The notes under the pieces: generated by a model
What the model was told of the DNA's origin: nothing
What the model saw: the letters and a program-made list of their open reading frames with translations, nothing else
Database searches by the model: none
Program-made: the position numbers and the translations under genes
Source: RPQJ01 sp963698735
GTDB lineage: Bacteria; Pseudomonadota; Gammaproteobacteria; Steroidobacterales; Steroidobacteraceae
DNA length: 64,000 nt
Direction of reading: 5' to 3'
Assembly (NCBI GenBank): GCA_963698735.1
Contig: CAVOSA010000007.1
Span: forward strand, 124,001-188,000
Part shown: positions 48,280 through 56,852 of the stretch, piece by piece
How positions within the stretch are numbered: the first letter of the stretch is position 1
Layout of the letters: each line of letters begins with the position of its first letter

Positions 48280-49314
48280 ATGAGCGACACCACCACGACC
48301 CTCGGCCTCGACGACCTCGCGGCGGACGCCAGGTCCCGGGCCGCGGCCTGCGCGAGCCTGGCCGACCTCGAAGCGCTCAAGGTCGAGCTGTTCGGCAAGA
48401 AGGGCGCGGTCACTGCGCAGTTGAAGTCGCTGGGCGCGCTGGCGCCGGACGAGCGCAAGGCCGCCGGCGCGCGCATCAATGCCGTGCGCGACGAACTCGG
48501 CGCCGTGATCGAGGCGCGCAAGGCCGAACTCGACCGGGTCGAGATCGAGCGCAAGCTGGCGGCGGGACGCATCGACGTCACGCAGCCGGGCCGCGGCCAG
48601 CAGCCGGGTGGCCTGCATCCCGTGAGCCGCACGCGCCGCCGCGTCGAAGCGCTGTTCCGCAACGCCGGCTTTTCGATCGAAGACGGCCCCGAAGTCGAGG
48701 ACGACTGGCACAACTTCGAGGCGCTCAACATCCCCGCCAACCATCCGGCGCGCGCGATGCACGACACGTTCTATTTTCCGGACGGGCGCCTGCTGCGCAC
48801 GCACACCTCGCCGGTGCAGGTGCGGGCCATGCTGCGCGACAAGCCGCCGCTGCGCATGATCATGCCGGGGCGCGTCTATCGCTGCGATTCCGACATGACC
48901 CACACGCCGATGTTCCACCAGGTCGAAGGCCTGGTGGTCGACGAGGGCGTGAGCTTCGCGCACCTCAAGGCCGTGCTGCACGAGTTCATGCAGCAGTACT
49001 TCGAGCGCCACCTCGGCATCCGCTTCCGGCCTTCGTATTTCCCGTTCACCGAGCCCTCGGCCGAGGTCGACATCGAGTGCGTGTTCTGCAGCGGCGCGGG
49101 TTGCCGCGTCTGCAAGCAGACCGGCTGGCTCGAGGTCGCGGGCTGCGGCATGGTGCACCCGAACGTGCTGCGCAACGTCGGCATCGACCCGGAGCGTTAC
49201 ACGGGCTACGCCTTCGGCATGGGGATCGAGCGGCTGACGATGCTGCGCTACAGCGTCAACGACATCCGCCTGTATTTCGAGAACGACCTGCGCTTCCTGC
49301 GCCAGTTCGGCTGA
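48280..49314 (+). CDS. pheS: Phenylalanyl-tRNA synthetase alpha subunit (copy 1)
   Basis: ATG 48280 gives 344 residues. An N-terminal coiled coil precedes the class II core: GLHPVSRTRRRVEALF, FRPSYFPFTEPSAEVD, a four-cysteine insertion (ECVFC...GCRVC, possibly zinc-binding), GCGMVHPNVLRNVGID and FGMGIERLTMLRY. It forms the alpha2-beta2 enzyme with PheT. It differs from copy 2 at A231S, S271G and A273T; the last two lie inside the cysteine insertion. Confidence 0.95.
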   Translation: MSDTTTTLGLDDLAADARSRAAACASLADLEALKVELFGKKGAVTAQLKSLGALAPDERKAAGARINAVRDELGAVIEARKAELDRVEIERKLAAGRIDVTQPGRGQQPGGLHPVSRTRRRVEALFRNAGFSIEDGPEVEDDWHNFEALNIPANHPARAMHDTFYFPDGRLLRTHTSPVQVRAMLRDKPPLRMIMPGRVYRCDSDMTHTPMFHQVEGLVVDEGVSFAHLKAVLHEFMQQYFERHLGIRFRPSYFPFTEPSAEVDIECVFCSGAGCRVCKQTGWLEVAGCGMVHPNVLRNVGIDPERYTGYAFGMGIERLTMLRYSVNDIRLYFENDLRFLRQFG

Positions 49315-49338
49315 CGGCCAGGGCGAGGAAGCGAACCG

Positions 49339-51726
49339 ATGCGCATCAGTGTCCAGTGGTTGAGCGAGTGGCTCGGCGGGTCCGTTCCGGCGCCCCGCGA
49401 GCTGGCCGCGCGCCTGACGATGGCAGGACTCGAGATCGAAGGTGTCGAAGCCGCTGCGCCGCCGCTGCCAGGCGTGATCGTCGGCGAGATCGTCGAGCGC
49501 GTGAAGCACCCGGATGCCGACACGCTCAGCGTGTGCCAGGTGAACACCGGTACGGAAACGGTGCAGATCGTCTGTGGCGCGCCGAACGCGCGTGCCGGCA
49601 TGAAGGCGCCGCTCGCGACCGTGGGCGCGAAGCTGCCCGGCGGCATGGAGATCAAGAAGGCCAGGCTGCGCGGCGTCGAGTCGTTCGGCATGCTGTGCTC
49701 GGCCCGTGAACTCGCGCTGTCCGAAGAATCGAGTGGCCTGCTGGAATTGCCGGCGGAACTGCGGACGGGTGCGTCGCTGGTCGAGGCACTCGGTCTCGAC
49801 GACACCGTCCTTGAAGTCAACCTGACGCCCAATCGCGGCGACTGCATGAGCGTGCTCGGCGTCGCGCGCGAAGTGGCCGCGCTCACGGGCCAGACGCTGA
49901 CCGGTCCGGCGCTCACGCCGGTGCCCGCGGCGTCCAGCGAAGTTTTCCCGGTCGAGCTGACGCCGGGCGCGGGCTGTGTGCGCTTTGCGTCGCGCGTCAT
50001 TCGCGGCCTCGATCCCAAGGCCAAGTCGCCCGCCTGGATGCAGGAACGCCTGCGTCGCGCGGGGCTGCGCCCGATCAGCGCCACGGTCGACGTCACCAAC
50101 TACGTCATGCTCGAACTCGGGCAGCCGATGCACGCGTACGACCTGCGCGAACTCGCGGGCGGCATCGTCGTGCGCCGCGCGCGGGCGGGGGAGACGCTCA
50201 AGCTGCTCGACGGCCGTGAGGTCACGATGGACGAGACGGTGCTGGTGATTGCCGACCGCGAAAAGCCGCTGGGCCTCGCCGGCGTCATGGGCGGCGATCA
50301 CTCCGGCATCGGTGACGACACCACCGACGTCCTGCTCGAAGTCGCGTTCTTCCTGCCGGATGCCATTGCCGGCCGCGGCCGCCGCTACGGCCTGGTGACC
50401 GATGCATCGCAGCGTTTCGAACGTGGCGTCGATCCCACGCTGCAGGAACGGGCGATCGAACGCGCCACGGCCCTGCTGTGCGCCTGCGCGGGCGGCACGC
50501 CGGGTCCGTCACGGCTGGCCGAGATCGCCAGCGAAAGGCCGCAGCCCGCGACCGTTGCCCTGCGCCCCGAGCGCGCGCGCCGGGTGATCGGCGCGGACAT
50601 CGACGATGCGACGATCGCCGCGATACTGGCTGCACTGGGCATGCAGTGTTCGCGTGGCGAGACTGCCTGGAAAGTGACCCCGCCGTCGTGGCGGTTCGAC
50701 GTCGCCATCGAGGAAGACCTCGTCGAAGAGATCGCGCGCGTGTACGGGTTCGACCGGATTCCGGAGACCGTGCAACCGGCGCGTCAGCCGATCGCGGCGC
50801 TCACCGAGACGCGCGTGCGCGGCGACGCCGCGGCGGACATCCTGGTGCAGCGCGGTTACTTCGAGGCCATCACCTACAGCTTCATCGAGCCGCGATTGCA
50901 GGAGCTCTTCGCGCCGGGTGTGGCCAGCCTCACGCTCAGCAATCCGATCTCGGCCGACCTCGCCACGATGCGTGCTTCGCTGTGGCCGGGCCTGGTGACG
51001 GCGCTGGCGTCGAACCAGCGGCGGCAGCAGCCACGCGTGCGGTTGTTCGAGGTCGGGCGCAAGTTCGTGATCGCGGGCGGGCAGGGCACGCTGCTTGAAG
51101 TGCCAGTCGTCGCCGGCATCGCCGCCGGGCCCGCGTTGCCCGAGCAGTGGGGCGCACCGAAAACCGCCGTCGATTTTTTCGACGTGCGGGCAGACGTGGA
51201 AGCCCTGTTGCGTGCCACGGGCGCTGGCGACGAGTTTCGGTTCGTCGCGGCGGTCCACCCGGCACTGCATCCCGGCCAGACGGCCGAGATTCGCCGCGGT
51301 GAGCAGCACGCGGGCTGGATCGGGCGCCTGCACCCGGACCTGGAGCGGCAGCTCGATCTGACATATTCCGGCATCGTGTTCGAGCTCGAGCTGGAGCCTG
51401 CGCTGGCTGCCGCGGTGCCGCATTTCCAGGACGTCTCGCGTTTCCCGGCAGTCCGGCGCGATCTCGCCGTCGTCGTCGCAGAGGCGCTGCCGGTACAGAA
51501 ACTGCTCGACTGTGTCCAGAGCGCGGCGGGGGCCGTTCTGCGCGATACCACGGTGTTCGACGTGTACCGCGGCGCGGGCATCGAAAGTGGACGCAAGAGT
51601 GTGGCGATAGGCTTGAATTTACAGGACGTTTCGCGCACCCTTACCGACGATGAAACGGATGCCGTCGTGGCTCGGGTCGTCGCCGATCTGGAGCGGGAGT
51701 GCTCCGCCACGATAAGAGACCGATAA
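49339..51726 (+). CDS. pheT: Phenylalanyl-tRNA synthetase beta subunit (copy 1)
   Basis: Intact, 795 residues, 24 bp after pheS. It has the EMAP-type tRNA-binding domain (VKHPDADTLSVCQVNTG), a B3/B4 editing region (DVTNYVMLELGQPMHAYD), B5 and the C-terminal ferredoxin-like anticodon domain (VSRFPAVRRDLAVVVAEALP). It binds tRNA-Phe and edits Tyr mischarging. It differs from copy 2 at Q402K, A432S, V553A and P565S. Confidence 0.95.
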   Translation: MRISVQWLSEWLGGSVPAPRELAARLTMAGLEIEGVEAAAPPLPGVIVGEIVERVKHPDADTLSVCQVNTGTETVQIVCGAPNARAGMKAPLATVGAKLPGGMEIKKARLRGVESFGMLCSARELALSEESSGLLELPAELRTGASLVEALGLDDTVLEVNLTPNRGDCMSVLGVAREVAALTGQTLTGPALTPVPAASSEVFPVELTPGAGCVRFASRVIRGLDPKAKSPAWMQERLRRAGLRPISATVDVTNYVMLELGQPMHAYDLRELAGGIVVRRARAGETLKLLDGREVTMDETVLVIADREKPLGLAGVMGGDHSGIGDDTTDVLLEVAFFLPDAIAGRGRRYGLVTDASQRFERGVDPTLQERAIERATALLCACAGGTPGPSRLAEIASERPQPATVALRPERARRVIGADIDDATIAAILAALGMQCSRGETAWKVTPPSWRFDVAIEEDLVEEIARVYGFDRIPETVQPARQPIAALTETRVRGDAAADILVQRGYFEAITYSFIEPRLQELFAPGVASLTLSNPISADLATMRASLWPGLVTALASNQRRQQPRVRLFEVGRKFVIAGGQGTLLEVPVVAGIAAGPALPEQWGAPKTAVDFFDVRADVEALLRATGAGDEFRFVAAVHPALHPGQTAEIRRGEQHAGWIGRLHPDLERQLDLTYSGIVFELELEPALAAAVPHFQDVSRFPAVRRDLAVVVAEALPVQKLLDCVQSAAGAVLRDTTVFDVYRGAGIESGRKSVAIGLNLQDVSRTLTDDETDAVVARVVADLERECSATIRDR

Positions 51727-51735
51727 GACAAAAAG

Positions 51736-52035
51736 ATGGCATTGACCAAGGCGGAAATCGCGGAAGCATTGTTTGACCAGCTCGGCCTCAACAAGCGTGA
51801 GGCACGGGAGCTCGTCGACCTGTTCTTCGAAGAACTGCGCATGGCGCTGGCCAAGGGCGAGCAGGTCAAGCTGTCGGGATTCGGCAACTTCGACCTGCGC
51901 AGCAAGAACCAGCGCCCGGGGCGCAATCCGAAGACCGGCGAGGAGATTCCGATCAGCGCGCGTCGCGTGGTTACGTTCCGTCCTGGCCAGAAACTGAAGG
52001 CGCGCGTGGAAGCATATGCTGGAACCCAGCAATAA
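51736..52035 (+). CDS. ihfA: Integration host factor alpha subunit (copy 1)
   Basis: A 99-residue protein with MALTKAEIAEALFDQLGLNK, the DNA-binding arm GFGNFDLRSKNQRPGRNPKTG and TFRPGQKLKARVE. It bends DNA as a heterodimer with IHF-beta, for example at sigma-54 promoters. Placed nine bases after pheT as in other gammaproteobacteria. Its last 20 bases overlap the merR-like gene. Protein identical in copy 2. Confidence 0.95.
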   Translation: MALTKAEIAEALFDQLGLNKREARELVDLFFEELRMALAKGEQVKLSGFGNFDLRSKNQRPGRNPKTGEEIPISARRVVTFRPGQKLKARVEAYAGTQQ

Positions 52036-52372
52036 CGACGAACTCCCGACGATCCCGGGCAAGCGCTACTTCACCATCGGTGAGGTCAGCGAACTCTGCG
52101 GCGTGAAGCCGCACGTGCTGCGTTACTGGGAGCAGGAATTCCCGCAGCTCAAGCCAGTCAAGCGCCGCGGCAACCGTCGCTACTACCAGCGCCAGGACGT
52201 GCTGGTCATCCGCCAGATCCGCGCGCTGCTGTACGACCAGGGTTTCACCATCGGTGGCGCCCGCAACCGTCTCGAGGGCGAAGAGGCCCGCGAGGACGTC
52301 ACGCAGACGCACCAGCTGGCCCGCCAGCTGCGCGTCGAGCTCGAGGAACTGATCAAAATCCTGCGGCGCTGA
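52016..52372 (+). CDS. MerR-family regulator (copy 1)
   Basis: Intact, 118 residues, start ATG 52016 inside the 3' end of ihfA. The N-terminal winged helix-turn-helix reads YFTIGEVSELCGVKPHVLRYWEQEF and RRGNRRYYQRQDVLVI; a short coiled coil at the C-terminus lacks effector-binding cysteines. This small MerR protein is regularly found after ihfA in gammaproteobacteria; its target is not known to me. Identical in copy 2. Confidence 0.88.
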   Translation: MLEPSNNDELPTIPGKRYFTIGEVSELCGVKPHVLRYWEQEFPQLKPVKRRGNRRYYQRQDVLVIRQIRALLYDQGFTIGGARNRLEGEEAREDVTQTHQLARQLRVELEELIKILRR

Positions 52373-52382
52373 GCAATTCGGC

Positions 52383-52388
52383 TATAAT
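52383..52388 (+). promoter_or_regulatory. -10 element of tRNA-Pro copy 1
   Basis: TATAAT stands 11 bases before the tRNA-Pro 5' end, a consensus -10 at the right distance. The expected -35 position reads poorly (CTGCGG), so the promoter relies on the -10. Confidence 0.5.
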
Positions 52389-52399
52389 CCGCGCCCGGT

Positions 52400-52476
52400 C
52401 GGAGCGTGGCGCAGTCTGGTAGCGCACTTGCATGGGGTGCAAGGGGTCGGAGGTTCGAATCCTCTCGCTCCGACCG
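52400..52476 (+). tRNA. tRNA-Pro(GGG) copy 1, 3' end CCG instead of CCA
   Basis: The acceptor CGGAGCG pairs with CGCTCCG. The anticodon arm CTTGC-ATGGGGT-GCAAG has anticodon GGG, and the T-loop TTCGAAT is normal. After discriminator A the gene reads CCG rather than CCA, because the duplication junction begins at this base. tRNA nucleotidyltransferase could repair the end after trimming, so the tRNA may still work. Confidence 0.9.
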
Positions 52477-52534
52477 ATCGCCCACCACGATCCCGGCACC
52501 TGGGTCATCGTGAATCTTGACGGGACCAAAGACG

Positions 52535-54466
52535 ATGCCGGTCATCACCCTGCCTGACGGCAGCCAACGCAGTTTCGAGCAGCCGCCCACCGTGGCGGAA
52601 CTGGCTGCGAGCATCGGCGCGGGCCTCGCCAAGGCCGCGCTCGCCGGCCGTGTCGACGGCAAGCTCGTCGACACTTCGTACCGCATCGACCGTGACGCGC
52701 AGGTCTCGATCGTCACCGGCAGGGACGCGGACGGCCTCGAAATCATCCGTCACTCCACGGCGCACCTGCTGGCGCAGGCCGTGCAGGCGATCTACCCGGA
52801 AGCGCAGGTCACCATCGGTCCCGTGATCGAGGACGGCTTCTATTACGACTTCGCCTTCAGCCGGCCGTTCACGCCGGAAGACCTCGCGAAGTTCGAAGCG
52901 AAGATGCACGAGCTCGCCAAGGCCGACCTCAAGGTCGAGCGCAAGCTGATGCCGCGCGACCAGGCGGTCGAGACCTTCAAGCAGCTCGGCGAGCACTACA
53001 AGGCCGAGATCATCGCCAGCATCCCGGCGAACGAAGACATCAGCCTGTACGGGCAGGGCGACTGGTTCGACCTGTGCCGCGGCCCGCACGTGCCGAGCAC
53101 GGGCAAGCTCGGCGCGTTCAAGCTCATGAAGGTCGCGGGTGCCTACTGGCGCGGCGATTCGAAGAACGAGATGCTCCAGCGCATCTACGGCACCGCGTGG
53201 GCGGACGAGAAGGCGCTCAAGGCGTACCTCACGCGCCTCGAGGAAGCCGAGAAGCGCGACCACCGTCGCGTCGGCCGCGAACTCGGCCTGTTCCACACGC
53301 AGGAAGAAGCGGTGGGCAGCGTGTTCTGGCACCCGAAGGGCCACACCCTCTGGCGCACCGTCGAAAACTACATGCGCAACCGGCTCGAGCACGCGGGTTA
53401 CGTCGAGGTCAAGACGCCGCAGCTGATCGACCGCGTGCTGTGGGAGAAGTCGGGGCACTGGGAAAACTACCGGCCCAACATGTTCATCGCCGAGTCCGAG
53501 GATCGCATCCTCGCGGTCAAGCCGATGAACTGCCCGGGCCACGTGCTGATCTACCGGCAGGGCATCAAGTCCTACCGCGACCTGCCGCTGCGCATCGCGG
53601 AGTTCGGCTCCTGCCACCGCAACGAGCCGTCGGGCGCGCTGCACGGCCTGATGCGGGTGCGTGCGTTCACGCAGGACGACGCGCACATCTTCTGCACCGA
53701 AGACCAGGTCAATGCCGAAACGGTCGCCTTCTGCGACCTGCTGCTGAGCGTCTACAAGGACTTCGGCTTCGACGAGGTCCGGGTCAAGTTCTCGGACCGT
53801 CCGGCCAAGCGGGCGGGCAGCGACGCCACCTGGGACAAGGCCGAGGGCGCCCTCAAGGCCGCCGTGGAGGCCGCCGGGCTGGAATACACCCTGAACCCGG
53901 GGGAGGGCGCCTTCTACGGCCCCAAGCTCGAGTTCGTGCTGCGGGACGCCATCGGCCGGGACTGGCAGTGCGGCACCCTGCAGGTCGATTTCGTGCTGCC
54001 GGAACGCCTGGGCGCCGAGTACGTGGGCGAGGACGGGGCCGTCCACCGGCCGGTCATGCTGCACCGGGCCATCCTGGGCTCGCTGGAGCGTTTCCTCGGG
54101 ATTCTCATCGAAAACCACGCCGGAAAGTTCCCGACCTGGCTGGCGCCGGTGCAGGCCGTGGTGATGAATATTACCGACGGGCAGGCCGATTACGTGCGCC
54201 GGGCAACCGAATTCCTGAAAAATCAGGGGCTTCGGGTTGAAATGGATTTGCGAAACGAGAAGGTCGGCTTTAAAATCCGCGAACACACCTTGCAGCGGGT
54301 CCCGTACCTGCTGGTCGCGGGCGACCGCGAATCAGGGTCAAACTCGTTGGCCGTGCGCACGCGCAGCGGCAAGGACCTCGGGTCGATGGGACTGGAAACC
54401 CTCGCCTCGAAGCTTGCCGAAGAAGTCGCGAGTCGCGGCCGTATTGTTTTAGCTTTAGAGGATTGA
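52535..54466 (+). CDS. thrS: Threonyl-tRNA synthetase (copy 2)
   Basis: A 643-residue full-length protein with all zinc and catalytic motifs as in copy 1. It carries Gln150, Glu559 and Ile637. Upstream there is only the last nine bases of a tRNA-Val, so transcription must come from the tRNA-Pro copy 1 promoter or read-through from copy 1. Several silent differences from copy 1 accompany the three missense ones. Confidence 0.95.
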   Translation: MPVITLPDGSQRSFEQPPTVAELAASIGAGLAKAALAGRVDGKLVDTSYRIDRDAQVSIVTGRDADGLEIIRHSTAHLLAQAVQAIYPEAQVTIGPVIEDGFYYDFAFSRPFTPEDLAKFEAKMHELAKADLKVERKLMPRDQAVETFKQLGEHYKAEIIASIPANEDISLYGQGDWFDLCRGPHVPSTGKLGAFKLMKVAGAYWRGDSKNEMLQRIYGTAWADEKALKAYLTRLEEAEKRDHRRVGRELGLFHTQEEAVGSVFWHPKGHTLWRTVENYMRNRLEHAGYVEVKTPQLIDRVLWEKSGHWENYRPNMFIAESEDRILAVKPMNCPGHVLIYRQGIKSYRDLPLRIAEFGSCHRNEPSGALHGLMRVRAFTQDDAHIFCTEDQVNAETVAFCDLLLSVYKDFGFDEVRVKFSDRPAKRAGSDATWDKAEGALKAAVEAAGLEYTLNPGEGAFYGPKLEFVLRDAIGRDWQCGTLQVDFVLPERLGAEYVGEDGAVHRPVMLHRAILGSLERFLGILIENHAGKFPTWLAPVQAVVMNITDGQADYVRRATEFLKNQGLRVEMDLRNEKVGFKIREHTLQRVPYLLVAGDRESGSNSLAVRTRSGKDLGSMGLETLASKLAEEVASRGRIVLALED

Positions 54467-54470
54467 TCGC

Positions 54471-54995
54471 ATCACTGCTCCAACGACCAAGCGCATCCGG
54501 CGCAACCAAGAGATCACGGCCCCGCAACTTCGCGTCATCGGCGCGGACGGAGAACAAGTCGGGGTGATGACACGCTTCGAGGCGCTGGAATTGGCCGCCT
54601 CGCAAGAGCTCGATCTCATCGAAGTTTCGCCGATGGCGGAACCGCCGGTCTGCCGGATCATCGATTTCGGCAAGTTCCAGTTCGAGACGAACAAGAAAGC
54701 CGCGCTCGCGAAGAAGAAGCAGAAACAGATACAGATCAAGGAAGTGAAGTTTCGCCCTGGAACCGACGACGGCGACTATCAGATCAAGCTCAGGAATCTG
54801 ATTCGCTTTTTCGAGGAAGGGGACAAGGCCAAGGTAACCCTGCGGTTCCGTGGCCGGGAAATGGCGCACACGGACCTCGGTCGGCAGATGCTGATGCGTT
54901 TGCAGCAAGACCTCGCGGCACATGCCGTGGTCGAGCAGCATCCGCTGATGGAAGGCCGGCAGATGGTCATGATGCTCGCGCCAAAAAAGAAGTAA
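54471..54995 (+). CDS. infC: Translation initiation factor IF-3 (copy 2), ATC start
   Basis: The protein equals copy 1, including the ATC start at 54471 with AGAGGA eight bases ahead. Doubling infC together with its autoregulatory start would leave IF-3 level self-controlled. Confidence 0.93.
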   Translation: MTAPTTKRIRRNQEITAPQLRVIGADGEQVGVMTRFEALELAASQELDLIEVSPMAEPPVCRIIDFGKFQFETNKKAALAKKKQKQIQIKEVKFRPGTDDGDYQIKLRNLIRFFEEGDKAKVTLRFRGREMAHTDLGRQMLMRLQQDLAAHAVVEQHPLMEGRQMVMMLAPKKK

Positions 54996-55078
54996 GGGCG
55001 GTTTCGGCCGTCTTTCGCCTTCGATCCGAAGCCGCAAGGCCGAGGTGAGACGGGCTATCAAAAATCAGGAGTTGTTGT

Positions 55079-55273
55079 ATGCCCAAGTTGAAGACCAACC
55101 GGGCCGCGGCCAAGCGTTTTCGCAAGACAGCGAAAGGCTTCAAGCGCGGCCAGTCGCAGAAGCGACACATCCTCACCAAGAAGTCGAGCAAGCGGAAGCG
55201 CAATCTGCGCGGCACCACCATGGTCGCCAAGCAGGATCTCGTCCGTCTCGAACAATTGCTGCCCCACGCCTGA
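55079..55273 (+). CDS. rpmI: 50S ribosomal protein L35 (copy 2)
   Basis: Protein identical to copy 1, 64 residues, with the same AGGAG ribosome site before the ATG. Confidence 0.95.
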   Translation: MPKLKTNRAAAKRFRKTAKGFKRGQSQKRHILTKKSSKRKRNLRGTTMVAKQDLVRLEQLLPHA

Positions 55274-55281
55274 GGTGACCC

Positions 55282-55647
55282 ATGGCACGAGTTAAACGTG
55301 GCGTCATCGCTGGACGCCGGCACAAGAAAGTCCTCGCCAAGGCGAAGGGTTATTACAACGCGCGCCGCAAGGTGTATCGCACGGCCAAGCAGGCGGTCAT
55401 CAAGGCCGGCCAGTACGCCTACCGCGACCGCAAGGCCAAGAAGCGTGATTTCCGCGCGCTGTGGATCACCCGCATCAACGCGGGCGCCCGCACGTTCGAG
55501 ATGTCCTACAGCCGGCTGATGGCGGGCATCAAGGCCGCTGGCCTCGAAATCGACCGCAAGCTCCTCGCGGACCTCGCGGTGCACGACATCGAAGCTTTCG
55601 GCAAGATCGTCGAGCAGGCCAAAAAGGCCCTCCCCGCCGCCCAGTAA
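55282..55647 (+). CDS. rplT: 50S ribosomal protein L20 (copy 2)
   Basis: Protein identical to copy 1, 121 residues. As L20 can repress its own mRNA in other bacteria, two copies need not double expression. Confidence 0.95.
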   Translation: MARVKRGVIAGRRHKKVLAKAKGYYNARRKVYRTAKQAVIKAGQYAYRDRKAKKRDFRALWITRINAGARTFEMSYSRLMAGIKAAGLEIDRKLLADLAVHDIEAFGKIVEQAKKALPAAQ

Positions 55648-55721
55648 AGGAGCCGGGGACGTCCGCCTGTTTTCCCACGCAGGGGAACAGGGGTGCCTCC
55701 CCGGGTTTCCACGGGACGACC

Positions 55722-55752
55722 AGGCCGGGGCGCGCAAGCGACCCGGCCTTTT
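55722..55752 (+). terminator. Terminator or attenuator between rplT and pheS (copy 2)
   Basis: The same AGGCCGGG/CCCGGCCT hairpin and short T-run as in copy 1, at the equivalent place. Confidence 0.55.
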
Positions 55753-55793
55753 CAGTTGTACGAGCAGCGCAGCCGCGACGGATACTTCGCCCG

Positions 55794-56828
55794 ATGAGCG
55801 ACACCACCACGACCCTCGGCCTCGACGACCTCGCGGCGGACGCCAGGTCCCGGGCCGCGGCCTGCGCGAGCCTGGCCGACCTCGAAGCGCTCAAGGTCGA
55901 GCTGTTCGGCAAGAAGGGCGCGGTCACTGCGCAGTTGAAGTCGCTGGGCGCGCTGGCGCCGGACGAGCGCAAGGCCGCCGGCGCGCGCATCAATGCCGTG
56001 CGCGACGAACTCGGTGCCGTGATCGAGGCGCGCAAGGCCGAACTCGACCGGGTCGAGATCGAGCGCAAGCTGGCGGCGGGACGCATCGACGTCACGCAGC
56101 CGGGCCGCGGCCAGCAGCCGGGTGGCCTGCATCCCGTGAGCCGCACGCGCCGCCGCGTCGAAGCGCTGTTCCGCAACGCCGGCTTTTCGATCGAAGACGG
56201 CCCCGAAGTCGAGGACGACTGGCACAACTTCGAGGCGCTCAACATCCCCGCCAACCATCCGGCGCGCGCGATGCACGACACGTTCTATTTTCCGGACGGG
56301 CGCCTGCTGCGCACGCACACCTCGCCGGTGCAGGTGCGGGCCATGCTGCGCGACAAGCCGCCGCTGCGCATGATCATGCCGGGGCGCGTCTATCGCTGCG
56401 ATTCCGACATGACCCACACGCCGATGTTCCACCAGGTCGAAGGCCTGGTGGTCGACGAGGGCGTGAGCTTCGCGCACCTCAAGTCCGTGCTGCACGAGTT
56501 CATGCAGCAGTACTTCGAGCGCCACCTCGGCATCCGCTTCCGGCCGTCGTATTTCCCGTTCACCGAGCCCTCGGCCGAGGTCGACATCGAGTGCGTGTTC
56601 TGCGGCGGCACGGGTTGCCGCGTCTGCAAGCAGACCGGCTGGCTCGAGGTCGCCGGCTGCGGCATGGTGCACCCGAACGTGCTGCGCAACGTCGGCATCG
56701 ACCCGGAGCGTTACACGGGCTACGCCTTCGGCATGGGAATCGAGCGGCTGACGATGCTGCGCTACAGCGTCAACGACATCCGCCTGTATTTCGAGAACGA
56801 CCTGCGCTTCCTGCGCCAGTTCGGCTGA
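55794..56828 (+). CDS. pheS: Phenylalanyl-tRNA synthetase alpha subunit (copy 2)
   Basis: A 344-residue full-length protein. It has Ser231, Gly271 and Thr273; the cysteine insertion reads CVFCGGTGCRVC, which by memory is closer to other proteobacterial PheS than copy 1's SGAG. All catalytic blocks are intact. Confidence 0.95.
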   Translation: MSDTTTTLGLDDLAADARSRAAACASLADLEALKVELFGKKGAVTAQLKSLGALAPDERKAAGARINAVRDELGAVIEARKAELDRVEIERKLAAGRIDVTQPGRGQQPGGLHPVSRTRRRVEALFRNAGFSIEDGPEVEDDWHNFEALNIPANHPARAMHDTFYFPDGRLLRTHTSPVQVRAMLRDKPPLRMIMPGRVYRCDSDMTHTPMFHQVEGLVVDEGVSFAHLKSVLHEFMQQYFERHLGIRFRPSYFPFTEPSAEVDIECVFCGGTGCRVCKQTGWLEVAGCGMVHPNVLRNVGIDPERYTGYAFGMGIERLTMLRYSVNDIRLYFENDLRFLRQFG

Positions 56829-56852
56829 CGGCCAGGGCGAGGAAGCGAACCG

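Larger units (their letters stand above)
44965..52475 (+). repeat. Tandem duplication, copy 1 (7,511 bp)
   Basis: Holds the last 9 bases of tRNA-Val, thrS, infC, rpmI, rplT, pheS, pheT, ihfA, the merR-like gene and tRNA-Pro up to its terminal CC. The same sequence recurs at 52479-59989 with an offset of exactly 7,514. The copies differ by scattered substitutions and no visible indels. Both ends lie at tRNA 3' ends. Confidence 0.9.

Noticed and set aside
48238..50301. A 687-codon minus-strand open frame over pheS and pheT (and its twin at 55752-57815)
   Set aside because: It mirrors conserved pheS/pheT coding on the other strand; low-complexity His/Arg composition and no family motif.
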